DNA of 12,078 nucleotides from an uncultured Desulfomonile sp. (lineage in GTDB: Bacteria > Desulfobacterota > Desulfomonilia > Desulfomonilales > Desulfomonilaceae), in contig CALDNG010000285.1 in the NCBI GenBank assembly GCA_937915285.1, positions 1 through 12,078 on the forward strand, read 5' to 3'. The position numbers and the translations under genes were made by a program. Below the pieces are notes generated by a model. The model did not search any database and had not been told where the DNA came from. It saw only the letters and a program-made list of their open reading frames with translations. Position 1 is the first letter of the stretch; each line of letters begins with the position of its first letter. Of this stretch, positions 1 through 6,650 are shown piece by piece.

Positions 1-392
1 TCAAATTCTCCGAGATGCATCTCCTTGCACTGATACTCAGGAAGGTTTCTCTTTATTCGGGACTCCTGGGTAACACAATGAGGCACTGAAATAATAACTG
101 AGTCCTTGTCTCTAGATAGTTTATAATCGACAATTATCTTCCATGGGAAATACTCGAGCGCCTTAACGAATCCATCCAGACCGGTTTCACTTATTCCGTA
201 TCTCTTCTTGATGTCCTTGGCCGCAATTCCTGCTACCCGTCTCCAGACTCTTTCGTTAAAATGGTTGGCAATGTCCGTCCCATATTCCTCTTCCAGGAAG
301 ATGTACCAGAATGAATCAACCACCCTGTAATGCCAAAAGAGGAAATCCAGGTATTCTCTCAAATCTTTTCGTTCCAGTTCGTCAATATTCAT
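1..392 (-). CDS. DUF6125-like protein, C-terminus cut by window edge
   Basis: A leftward reading frame starts at ATG 392-390 and stays open for 130 codons to the window edge, so the C-terminus is missing. The start is supported by an AGAGGA Shine-Dalgarno (complement of 400-405) 7 bases upstream; the next upstream ATG runs into a stop after two codons. The protein is soluble and acidic-aromatic at its N-terminus (LDFLFWHYRVVDSFWYIFLE, residues 15-34), followed by a helical segment (NERVWRRVAGIAAKDIKKRY, 46-65). Two cysteines, C106 (VPHCVTQ) and C122 (EYQCKEMH), lie near the cut. The aromatic start, the AKDIKKRYGI stretch and the spaced cysteines resemble the DUF6125 family that I recall from anaerobic Desulfobacterota and archaea; its function is unknown. 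The paired cysteines could bind metal, but this is inference. The neighbour at 554 is divergent. Confidence 0.6.
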   Translation of the reverse strand, partial: MNIDELERKDLREYLDFLFWHYRVVDSFWYIFLEEEYGTDIANHFNERVWRRVAGIAAKDIKKRYGISETGLDGFVKALEYFPWKIIVDYKLSRDKDSVIISVPHCVTQESRIKRNLPEYQCKEMHLGEF

Positions 393-553
393 TGCAACAT
401 CCTCTGAAACTTGGTAGGAAAGTCTTACTTTGAAATATTATTTGGTTTATGTCAACGAACTTTGTCTGCTAATGACCTCTTCCAATTGGCTAGGTCTAGG
501 TTGGCGGGACAAGAACACAGGCTCCTGTTTCAGCAGGCTTTGAGAGGCTTTTG

Positions 554-913
554 ATGCGTTACGCTTACATTCTTATAATGTCGATTCCATTACTGTTACT
601 TGGTGTGACGGAAGTTGATGCCCAGCAAAGATTCCCCATGCCAAATGTTACCAACCTAAAAAGCCTTACAACGCAGATGACCGACAGGGCGCCGGATATT
701 CCCGGAAAAGAAACAACAATGACTTTCTATTCCGGCGCAAATGGTGACATCATTACCGTCTACACTTATAAAGGTAGAAATGTCGCATTCAGCACTCACA
801 ACAACAGTGACATACAAAAAACCTATCGCCTTTTCGTTGATTTTACCGGTGAAAGGCTTTTTCAAGAGATTCCTCCGGGTTCGGCCTGGACGCTTCCCAC
901 TTGGGCAAGGTGA
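554..913 (+). CDS. Small exported protein of unknown function
   Basis: This 119-residue protein is not recognised. Residues 1-23 form a classical Sec signal peptide: a short basic start, a hydrophobic core (YILIMSIPLLLLGV) and a likely cleavage after VDA-23. The mature part of about 96 residues has no cysteines and alternates polar and aromatic residues (MTFYSGANGDIITVYTYKGR near 56-75), suggesting a small beta-rich periplasmic or extracellular domain. It ends in a proline- and tryptophan-containing tail (IPPGSAWTLPTWAR). I prefer ATG 554 over the in-frame TTG at 551 because GAGAGG (542-547) then sits 6 rather than 3 bases upstream. The next gene, hypA, begins 50 bases downstream on the same strand, so co-transcription is possible, but no functional link is visible. 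Confidence 0.6.
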   Translation: MRYAYILIMSIPLLLLGVTEVDAQQRFPMPNVTNLKSLTTQMTDRAPDIPGKETTMTFYSGANGDIITVYTYKGRNVAFSTHNNSDIQKTYRLFVDFTGERLFQEIPPGSAWTLPTWAR

Positions 914-963
914 TTTGACGCTCTGAGCCTATACCTCTGGAAATTTCTCGACATGGGGGTTAG

Positions 964-1308
964 ATGCACGAACTGGCAATCGTTGAATCCATAATGGAAA
1001 CGCTTTTGGATCAACTCAAAATACATAACTGTAGTAAAATACTGAGTGTAAATCTTGAATTTGGGGCCATGACTGCTGTCATGCCTGCGGCCATAGATTT
1101 TGCCTTCGAAGCCCTGTCCAAAGGGAGCCCTGCAGAGGGAGCGTTAATAAAAACAACCATAATTCCAATAAAAGCCCGATGTATGGACTGTGGACAAGAA
1201 TCCACCTTGGATGACTATCTACCTTTTTGCCCGAAATGTGATGAAGGGGTTCTGCAGATTATCCAGGGAAGAGATGAAATGAGGATTGCTTCGATAGAAA
1301 TACAGTGA
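964..1308 (+). CDS. hypA: Hydrogenase nickel incorporation protein HypA
   Basis: HypA is a cytoplasmic metallochaperone that, with HypB, delivers nickel to the large subunit of [NiFe]-hydrogenase; homologues also serve urease. This 114-residue protein has the usual family length. It begins with the diagnostic MHE, where His2 and Glu3 contribute to the nickel site, followed by LAIVESIMETL. The structural zinc site is intact, with two CxxC pairs: C73/C76 (CMDC) and C89/C92 (CPKC). The central alpha/beta part includes VNLEFG near 29-34 and AIDFAFEAL near 43-51. The start is fixed by the MHE signature, with a G-rich stretch (GGGGGTT, 955-961) just upstream as a weak ribosome site. No hypB, other hyp gene or hydrogenase structural gene occurs in the window, so its client is encoded elsewhere. 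Family assignment is very secure. Confidence 0.96.
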   Translation: MHELAIVESIMETLLDQLKIHNCSKILSVNLEFGAMTAVMPAAIDFAFEALSKGSPAEGALIKTTIIPIKARCMDCGQESTLDDYLPFCPKCDEGVLQIIQGRDEMRIASIEIQ

Positions 1309-1348
1309 TTTTTACAAATTGTTGTACCGAGGAAACATCAAGAGGCAA

Positions 1349-1357
1349 TGGTATAAC
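1349..1357 (+). promoter_or_regulatory. Possible extended -10 promoter element
   Basis: TGGTATAAC matches the extended -10 consensus TGnTATAAT at eight of nine positions. It sits about 34 bases before the TTG start of the metallophosphoesterase. No good -35 box is seen at the right distance, which extended -10 promoters can tolerate. It could give this gene its own transcript, independent of hypA. This is pattern matching only. Confidence 0.25.
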
Positions 1358-1390
1358 GGAAGCAAGATTGATGAACTAAAGGTTCTCTGA

Positions 1391-2137
1391 TTGAAACTGG
1401 CATTTTTCAGTGATGTTCATGGCAACCTTGAGGCTCTGGAGCTATTCATAGAACACTCGAGAAATCTGGGGACTGAGGCATACGCCTGTTTGGGGGATTC
1501 GATTGGCTATGGCCCTAATCCAAATGAATGTTTGGAGATCATCAGGGAAATATGTCACTCAAATGTCATAATGGGTAATCATGAATATGCTGCGCTAAAC
1601 CTCATGGAATCAGAGAGGCTTATGAATCCCATGGCTTTTGAGGCGATATGCTGGACTCAAAAACAGCTTACAAAAAATAACATTAAATATATAGGAGGGC
1701 TTAAATTAAAACTTGAAACAGAGTTATTTACACTAACCCATGCCTCATGTTTTGAGCCTGACAGTTGGGAATACCTGTTTTCCGGGAGAAGCCTCGGTAT
1801 CATGCTCTGTCTTCAAAACTCCGGGACGTCATTGACTTTTGCCGGCCACACACATCGCCCCATGCTCGCTGACGCATCCGGAAAACAACTCATCGAAACT
1901 ACATTTTTCGAGGGTGGAACAACTTATTCCAACCGTGCCAGTGAAAAACTTCTGATCAATCCGGGTAGCATCGGTCAGCCGAGAGACCCTATACATAAAC
2001 CGTGCTACGTAACTCTGGACACTGAATCGCAACAGATAACCTGGTGGAGACTCGACGGATACGACCCTAAAATCACGGCAGCCAAAATCCTGAAGACTGA
2101 CTTACCGTGCGAATGCGCCTATTATTTGACCAGATAG
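1391..2137 (+). CDS. Metallophosphoesterase, YfcE/MJ0936 type
   Basis: This 248-residue protein is a cytoplasmic calcineurin-like metallophosphoesterase of the YfcE/MJ0936 group, binuclear metal enzymes that hydrolyse phosphodiesters or phosphomonoesters. All metal-ligand motifs are present in order: SDVHGN (D8, H10), GDSIGYGPNP (D36), GNHEY (N63, H64), THAS (H117) and GHTHRP (H153, H155). The NPGSIGQPRD block at 190-199 is typical of this subfamily. No signal peptide or membrane segment is seen. The start is TTG 1391, with AAAGG (1378-1382) 8 bases upstream; no ATG lies in frame before the first catalytic motif. The physiological substrate cannot be told from sequence. It follows hypA by 82 bases on the same strand and converges with the activator gene, whose stop lies 32 bases beyond. 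Confidence 0.92.
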   Translation: MKLAFFSDVHGNLEALELFIEHSRNLGTEAYACLGDSIGYGPNPNECLEIIREICHSNVIMGNHEYAALNLMESERLMNPMAFEAICWTQKQLTKNNIKYIGGLKLKLETELFTLTHASCFEPDSWEYLFSGRSLGIMLCLQNSGTSLTFAGHTHRPMLADASGKQLIETTFFEGGTTYSNRASEKLLINPGSIGQPRDPIHKPCYVTLDTESQQITWWRLDGYDPKITAAKILKTDLPCECAYYLTR

Positions 2138-2143
2138 TCGCCC

Positions 2144-2184
2144 TCGGAAACTGCAGGTGATGTTTGCTGTCATTCGGTTTCCGG
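2144..2184. terminator. Hairpin at convergent gene ends, possible bidirectional terminator
   Basis: CGGAAAC (2145-2151) pairs with GTTTCCG (2177-2183), and a flanking T-G wobble extends the stem to 8 pairs. Inside the loop, TGATG (2158-2162) can pair with TGTCA (2168-2172) with two wobbles. The structure sits between the stop of the rightward phosphoesterase and the stop of the leftward activator, and it overlaps the last activator codons. There is no T-tract on either side, so it may be a processing or stability element rather than an intrinsic terminator. Confidence 0.3.
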
Positions 2185-2958
2185 CGCTGACTCCATTGCG
2201 TAAAGCGCTGCTCCCAATGCCCCGGTTATCTGGGGATGAGGCGGGGACACTACCGGACATGATGTGTGGGATTTGAGCAAGGTGATTAAATACGGATTGT
2301 GCTCAATAACGCCCCCGGTCATCACGATTGTATCCGTCAATGTATCCATCTCTATTATCCTTTTTACAACAGAGTGGAATAATCCCTTTACAATCCTGTC
2401 TACCTGATTTCCAGCCTTGATTTTTTCCAGAACCTCGGTTGCGGAAAATACAGTGCAATAACTCCCTAAAACTATTTCCTTGTCAGCCTGTTCCGCCAGC
2501 GAGTTAAGTGACTCTAGCGGTAGCCTCAGACGCAGAGCCATCTCTTCCAGAAATGCGCCCGTGCCCGCAGCGCATTTCCGGTTCATTTTAAAGCTCACTC
2601 TCCTGCCATGCCCATCGATTTTTATTACCTTGTTGTCCTGGCCGCCTATATCAACTACCGTTATCGGGCCACCAAAGTAATGATAGCAGCCTCTGCCATG
2701 GCAAGCTATCTCCGTCATGGAACCACTCGCAAAAGAAACACTGTTTCGGCCATAGCCTGTAGAATAAACTATTACATCATCCTGTGGCGAAAGGCCGGCC
2801 TCTGATAGGCATGAATTCCAGACGGTTTTTGAGGCGGCGCTAAAGTCAGTGGCTGAATAGACAACCTTCGAAGCAAGAACAACTCCAGAGTTGTCAATGA
2901 TAACCCCTTTGGTGGTGCATGAGCCGACATCTACTCCACCGGCATAATCGTATTTCAT
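2170..2958 (-). CDS. BadF/BadG/HgdC-type ATPase, activator of dehydratase-family enzyme
   Basis: This 262-residue protein is an activator of the 2-hydroxyacyl-CoA dehydratase / benzoyl-CoA reductase superfamily. Such homodimeric ATPases of the actin-like fold carry one [4Fe-4S] cluster at the dimer interface and push a low-potential electron into the partner enzyme at the cost of ATP. Visible motifs in order are GVDVGSCTTKG (8-18, phosphate loop), STGYGR (66-71), VVDIGGQDNKVIKID (101-115), NRKCAAGTGAFLEEM (126-140), YCTVFS (167-172) and MTGGVIEHNPY (213-223). C129 and C168 correspond to the two cluster ligands of HgdC. The length is typical of stand-alone activators. ATG 2958 follows the partner gene's stop after only 6 bases, so the two are almost certainly co-transcribed and translationally coupled. 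The family is secure; the substrate of the pair is not known. Confidence 0.93.
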   Translation of the reverse strand: MKYDYAGGVDVGSCTTKGVIIDNSGVVLASKVVYSATDFSAASKTVWNSCLSEAGLSPQDDVIVYSTGYGRNSVSFASGSMTEIACHGRGCYHYFGGPITVVDIGGQDNKVIKIDGHGRRVSFKMNRKCAAGTGAFLEEMALRLRLPLESLNSLAEQADKEIVLGSYCTVFSATEVLEKIKAGNQVDRIVKGLFHSVVKRIIEMDTLTDTIVMTGGVIEHNPYLITLLKSHTSCPVVSPPHPQITGALGAALYAMESAPETE

Positions 2959-2964
2959 GATGGG

Positions 2965-4212
2965 CTATCTTCCTGTTTCATCAAGCTGCTCTACAAAGGC
3001 TTCGATATTTGTTCGTGCCTGTTCCTCGGAATAGCAACGCAAATCATTGAGGTCTCCATTTACGACCAGGACAGGTAGATTGAGCCTGTCACGCATTCTC
3101 TGTGGCATCATGTAACGACTGTTGGAGTTGTTCGGACATGTCTTGGCGTCATGAAAAATTATGCCATCAATGGAGAACTTCTTTATCCATGCCTCCATGT
3201 AGGCTTCCTTGTAGGAATCGTCCCGCACGATAAAGAGTTCCGTGTAAGCCTTTGCCATGGACTCAAGGGGGAATTGAGGATCAAACGCGTCAAAAATCCA
3301 GCTATTACAATATGTGGAAGCGACAACATTGGTTTTAAGGGCGTTAAACTGAGCGCTCAAGTCCCTGAGCTTGCCCCATATAGGCATTCCATCCCAATAG
3401 ATTCGATGTTTTTCAGCATCTACCGCTGCAATTCCGTCGTCAATCCTCTGTTTCAGTTCGGCCAAAAGAGTGTTGTAGTAATCGACTGCCTGAGGTAGTC
3501 CTCTCAGGACCACTGCCGGCCCCATGTGTATCGTGGCGTCAAAAAAAGTTAGGGGAGCAGGAACAGCGGCTCCGCATTCAAGAACCTGCCTCCATAATTT
3601 TGTGCAATCCAGTGAGAGCTTGACAACTTCTCGTAACTTGTCGATGTCGAATTTGTTTCCGGAAACTTCTTCCAGCGTGGGAATCATGATCTTGATCTGC
3701 GAAACAAGATCGCCGATGTGGAAATCCTCCACGGCCTGAATGTTCCGATGTGTGTGTATACCCACTATCGGAACGTTCCACTCCCTGGCGTAATACGCAA
3801 ACCAGTCCTGAACATCCCGGCATTGATTTGTGTTGTAAACCAATACGTCGGCCTTAGGAACTTTCTCCATCCCATAGGCTTTGGTCAAAGGCGTGCATCC
3901 CCTCACGTAAGCGCCAATATCAGCAGTCAGATATGAACAGATGTCCGGTGAGTATCCCATTGCATTTGCGGCGGGAATCAGGTCAGTGGCCATGCGGGTC
4001 GCGCCCAGCATAGCTCCGTGATTTTCAGGGAAATAGACCTCAAACCCGAGAGAATGAAGAAGTTCCGCTGGGCCAACGGAAGTACACCACGCTATCTTGC
4101 GTGTCCCTTCCCTGCTCGCCCTGTCCAATCCAAGGAAATGATCAGCCATGATCTGTTTCATCATGGAAGTCGCTGCTATCGGTCTGGATTTGTTTTTCTG
4201 AGATTCGGCCAC
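2965..4212 (-). CDS. 2-hydroxyacyl-CoA dehydratase / double-cubane reductase family catalytic subunit
   Basis: This is an iron-sulfur protein of the BcrC/BadD/HgdB family (HGD-D domain), presumably the enzyme energised by the ATPase encoded 7 bases downstream. Cysteines conserved-looking by position (numbering from the preferred GTG 4212, 415 residues) are C43 (IAWCTS), C92 (PDICSYL), C106 (VRGCTP), C131 (TNQCRD), C302 (STYCNSW) and C359 (AKTCPNNS). They flank typical family blocks such as YFPENHGAMLGATR (60-73). Only one catalytic subunit is present instead of an alpha/beta pair. This resembles the stand-alone enzyme/activator pairs E. coli YjiM/YjiL and the double-cubane cluster protein of Carboxydothermus, so such a cluster is possible but unproven. 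GTG 4212 has TGGGG 6 bases upstream; the frame opens to a TTG at 4257 with no ribosome site. A weak -10 (TATCAT, complement of 4245-4250) would also fit the GTG. Substrate unknown. Confidence 0.88.
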   Translation of the reverse strand: MAESQKNKSRPIAATSMMKQIMADHFLGLDRASREGTRKIAWCTSVGPAELLHSLGFEVYFPENHGAMLGATRMATDLIPAANAMGYSPDICSYLTADIGAYVRGCTPLTKAYGMEKVPKADVLVYNTNQCRDVQDWFAYYAREWNVPIVGIHTHRNIQAVEDFHIGDLVSQIKIMIPTLEEVSGNKFDIDKLREVVKLSLDCTKLWRQVLECGAAVPAPLTFFDATIHMGPAVVLRGLPQAVDYYNTLLAELKQRIDDGIAAVDAEKHRIYWDGMPIWGKLRDLSAQFNALKTNVVASTYCNSWIFDAFDPQFPLESMAKAYTELFIVRDDSYKEAYMEAWIKKFSIDGIIFHDAKTCPNNSNSRYMMPQRMRDRLNLPVLVVNGDLNDLRCYSEEQARTNIEAFVEQLDETGR

Positions 4213-4367
4213 AATAAACCCCACAGTCGTTTGACTTTTTAACGATGATAGTCTCAACCGAAGAAATAGGCGATAATCGGCATCCGGGATGAGTCACTCC
4301 GGCAGCTTGCGCGTAAAGCCTCAAACCAGAAATATTAGCAATAGTTATAAATTAATCAGGCGCTATT

Positions 4368-4628
4368 TTAAAGAACCCTGCGGGGTCCGCATTTTTTCAA
4401 CCACTTAACCTTCACGCATTGGCCCCATCGATTGACCCTGACGCATTTTTTTACGTAATAGCATCCGGTCCTGGGATAGTAGTATCTGTATGCGACCCTG
4501 GAGTCGTTGACAGTGAGCACAGTTCCGCTAAAGCCAGGCTTGCCGGCCTCAGAAGCCAAGGGCATGGAGACTGAAAATAGCAGTGCGGCTGTCAATCCCA
4601 ACATTAATTTAAGCGCATGACGTTTCAT
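4368..4628 (-). CDS. Small basic four-cysteine secreted protein
   Basis: This 86-residue protein is not recognised. Residues 1-28 are a Sec signal peptide (MKRHALKLMLGLTAALLFSV start, hydrophobic core, likely cleavage after ASEA). The mature part of about 58 residues is strikingly basic, with about 14 Lys/Arg against one acidic residue, and tyrosine-rich (YRYYYPRTGCYYV, 48-60). Its four cysteines at 56, 62, 71 and 80 have spacing C-x5-C-x8-C-x8-C, which suggests two disulfides in the periplasm or outside the cell. The start at ATG 4628 is backed by a near-perfect TCGGAGGGA (complement of 4632-4640) 5 bases upstream; an in-frame TTG at 4631 lies too close to it. It is a single-gene leftward unit with its own promoter-like boxes. 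A DNA- or polyanion-binding or antimicrobial role is possible but is only a guess from charge. Confidence 0.65.
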   Translation of the reverse strand: MKRHALKLMLGLTAALLFSVSMPLASEAGKPGFSGTVLTVNDSRVAYRYYYPRTGCYYVKKCVRVNRWGQCVKVKWLKKCGPRRVL

Positions 4629-4657
4629 CAATCCCTCCGAATGTCTTTAGTAACTAT

Positions 4658-4686
4658 ATATTATGTCGACAAACGACAATTCACAA
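4658..4686 (-). promoter_or_regulatory. Putative sigma-70-like promoter of the four-cysteine protein gene
   Basis: On the minus strand, TTGTGA (complement of 4681-4686) and TAATAT (complement of 4658-4663) each match four of six consensus bases and are exactly 17 bases apart. The predicted start of transcription would be about 20-25 bases before the strong Shine-Dalgarno. The spacer contains the 8-base palindrome TGTCGACA. Assigned from pattern only. Confidence 0.4.
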
Positions 4687-4840
4687 GACCAAAACTTTCA
4701 TGAAACTTTTCTAACGAACCCAGGCTCTCAAAATGAATGGGACAATCTGTCAAGATTCACATATCCGTGAAGGCTTGCCTAAAATTGTTCTTTGAGTTAA
4801 ATAAGTCCGCATGCATTTCCTCTCAAAAAGGAAATTATAT

Positions 4841-4867
4841 TTGTCGCTTGTGTCTGCAGGTTATAAA
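4841..4867 (+). promoter_or_regulatory. Putative promoter of the SGNH-carbamoyltransferase cassette
   Basis: TTGTCG (4841-4846) and TATAAA (4862-4867, five of six consensus bases) lie 15 bases apart (16 if TTTGTC is used). This would start a transcript about 33 bases before ATG 4908. An alternative upstream pair, TTGCCT and TAAATA with 17-base spacing, lies near 4776-4804. The interval 4629-4907 between the divergent genes holds no gene that I can see. Assigned from pattern only. Confidence 0.3.
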
Positions 4868-4907
4868 TCTGGATCACTGGCCGTGAATTAGAATTACGGA
4901 TGTGCGA

Positions 4908-6644
4908 ATGAAGTCATTAGGAAGAGCGATCATTTACCTCGGAAAACTTTCGTTATATTTGATCTTTCTTGGCCTTGCGGTTGCGGCCCTGTTTTATGGC
5001 ATGGAGAAGTTTTCTGAATTCGCCCTCAGCAAATCATATCTGGGAGTTGTGTATCACCATGATTTTGACATGGTGCGAAAGGATGCCACGGCTCCTGTGT
5101 CGCATTACGACTACGACTTTACCCCGGGCGCATGCGTTGAATTCAACATCCTTAAAGGTAACCAGTACGAATACGCCAACAATGCAGGTTTTAGGGAACC
5201 ACGTGAGATCAGTCTGGAAAAGCCCGAAGATGAATACAGAATTTTCCTTACGGGTGGATCTACTGCTTTTGGACTCGGCGCTATAGGTGATGCGGTTTCA
5301 ATCACCAATCACTATAGTATTGAATACCGTGAAACGATCTCCCATATCATGGAAATGATCCTTAACGCCACGGCCCCTATAGATGGAAAGAAAATAAGGG
5401 TCTACAACACGGCTGTTTGGGGACATTCCTACCAGCACCTTCTCATTCGCTATCCTGTAAAGCTCCGCCAGTACAATCCAGACCTGATAGTTTCTCTGGA
5501 CGGCGCCAATGAATTGCCACTGATAAGCAAGCTAACACCTGACTGGAATTATTTTCAGGAAGGGCAATACAACAACATCATTAGGGACATTTACTCATAC
5601 AGTGGAACGGGCCTGGCGTCCTACTTGACTTTATGGCTAAAAAACAACACGTTTTTAATGACGTATTTATGGGCCGGACAGGACATCTTTCAAGAGTTGA
5701 ACGTAAGGGCTCCCGTTCACAAAGCGGTGGTTGAAGGCGCTTCGAGCGAGGTCAAGCAGGTTGGTGGATCGATAGATGACATGTCGCGATTGCTCGATCG
5801 AAATATAGACACCGTGGTGAAGGTCATCGAAGATTACAGTTCGTCGATACAGAATGACGGAATTCCGCATGTAATGGCGCTTCAGCCGTGGCTTTACCTG
5901 AGCAGGAAGCCGATGTCTCCCCAGGAAAGGGCCATCAACGAATTACCTGGTTTCAAGCAGTATTACGGTGTTCCATCAGACAAGACATACAAGCTGCTGG
6001 TTGACAAGATTGTTGCGAGCGCACAGAAAAAGAATTATTTTGTAGCCGATTTCTCCGACTATTTTGATGACGTCTCTGAGTGGGTCTTCTTGGACTGGTG
6101 TCACTTGACCAGTGGCGCAAATTTCCTGTTGGCAAAAGAAATTTCTAACCTTGTAAAGGAACACATTTTCCAAAGAAAGCTTTCCAGCGCAGATTTGACT
6201 ACAGACAAGAATTCATTCTTTTGGGATGTGGCTTCTGCCTCGCAGGTCGTTTATCCTGGATCTGAGGCTGAAAAGGCGAGCCTAAAGCAGAACGCCCTTA
6301 GGGGGTATCCCGGAGAGGGCTGCTTTGAGTTCACCCCTTCGAATCCCAATGACAGGCTGGAAGTTATTTTGGATATGCAGAGGGCTTATCCGGTAAGCAG
6401 AATCAGGGTTGTCTGGGGGGATGAACAATCAACCCCCGAAGAATGGGAAATGGAATATTCTGAGGACATGAAAGAATGGAAGACCCTGGTAAAGTCATCC
6501 TCAAATGAAATAGACTGGTACTCGAGGTGGCCAGGTTTCGAATATTACGGGGCTGAGCCAGTAATGGCCAGGTATTTGAGGTACCGGCCGCTCAAAGGCG
6601 CCGGTTCAGCGATCAAACTTAGATTAATCAGCGCACATCGGTAG
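4908..6644 (+). CDS. Membrane-anchored SGNH hydrolase with C-terminal discoidin-like domain (first paralogue)
   Basis: This protein (578 residues from ATG 4908) is an SGNH/GDSL-type hydrolase or acyltransferase held in the inner membrane by an N-terminal signal anchor (about residues 8-31), with the catalytic part outside the cytoplasm. Numbered from this ATG, the catalytic blocks are TGGSTAFG (S118, nucleophile), a candidate block II around VWGHS (170-174), LDGANE (N201, block III) and DWCHLT (D396, H399). After a linker, about 465-578 resemble an F5/8 type C (discoidin, galactose-binding-like) domain: SRIRVVWGDE, EEWEMEYSEDMKEW, WPGFEYYG and ARYLRYRP. This suggests glycan binding. ATG 4908 has GGA 7 bases upstream; GTG 4902 is too close. 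The carbamoyltransferase gene follows after 6 bases. The substrate is unknown; deacetylase or O-acyltransferase activity on an envelope glycan is inferred. Confidence 0.82.
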   Translation: MKSLGRAIIYLGKLSLYLIFLGLAVAALFYGMEKFSEFALSKSYLGVVYHHDFDMVRKDATAPVSHYDYDFTPGACVEFNILKGNQYEYANNAGFREPREISLEKPEDEYRIFLTGGSTAFGLGAIGDAVSITNHYSIEYRETISHIMEMILNATAPIDGKKIRVYNTAVWGHSYQHLLIRYPVKLRQYNPDLIVSLDGANELPLISKLTPDWNYFQEGQYNNIIRDIYSYSGTGLASYLTLWLKNNTFLMTYLWAGQDIFQELNVRAPVHKAVVEGASSEVKQVGGSIDDMSRLLDRNIDTVVKVIEDYSSSIQNDGIPHVMALQPWLYLSRKPMSPQERAINELPGFKQYYGVPSDKTYKLLVDKIVASAQKKNYFVADFSDYFDDVSEWVFLDWCHLTSGANFLLAKEISNLVKEHIFQRKLSSADLTTDKNSFFWDVASASQVVYPGSEAEKASLKQNALRGYPGEGCFEFTPSNPNDRLEVILDMQRAYPVSRIRVVWGDEQSTPEEWEMEYSEDMKEWKTLVKSSSNEIDWYSRWPGFEYYGAEPVMARYLRYRPLKGAGSAIKLRLISAHR

Positions 6645-6650
6645 GTTCAA

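Noticed and set aside
3151..3498. 115-codon rightward open frame
   Set aside because: It is antisense to the dehydratase-family gene, has no ribosome site and no recognisable motif.
2170..4212. Benzoyl-CoA reductase or a classical two-subunit 2-hydroxyacyl-CoA dehydratase
   Set aside because: These need two different catalytic subunits, and benzoyl-CoA reductase two ATPase subunits as well. Only one of each is encoded here.
4213..4257. N-terminal extension of the dehydratase-family subunit to TTG 4257
   Set aside because: No Shine-Dalgarno precedes the TTG, and the extra 15 residues look unlike family starts; GTG 4212 has a G-rich site at good spacing. It cannot be excluded fully.
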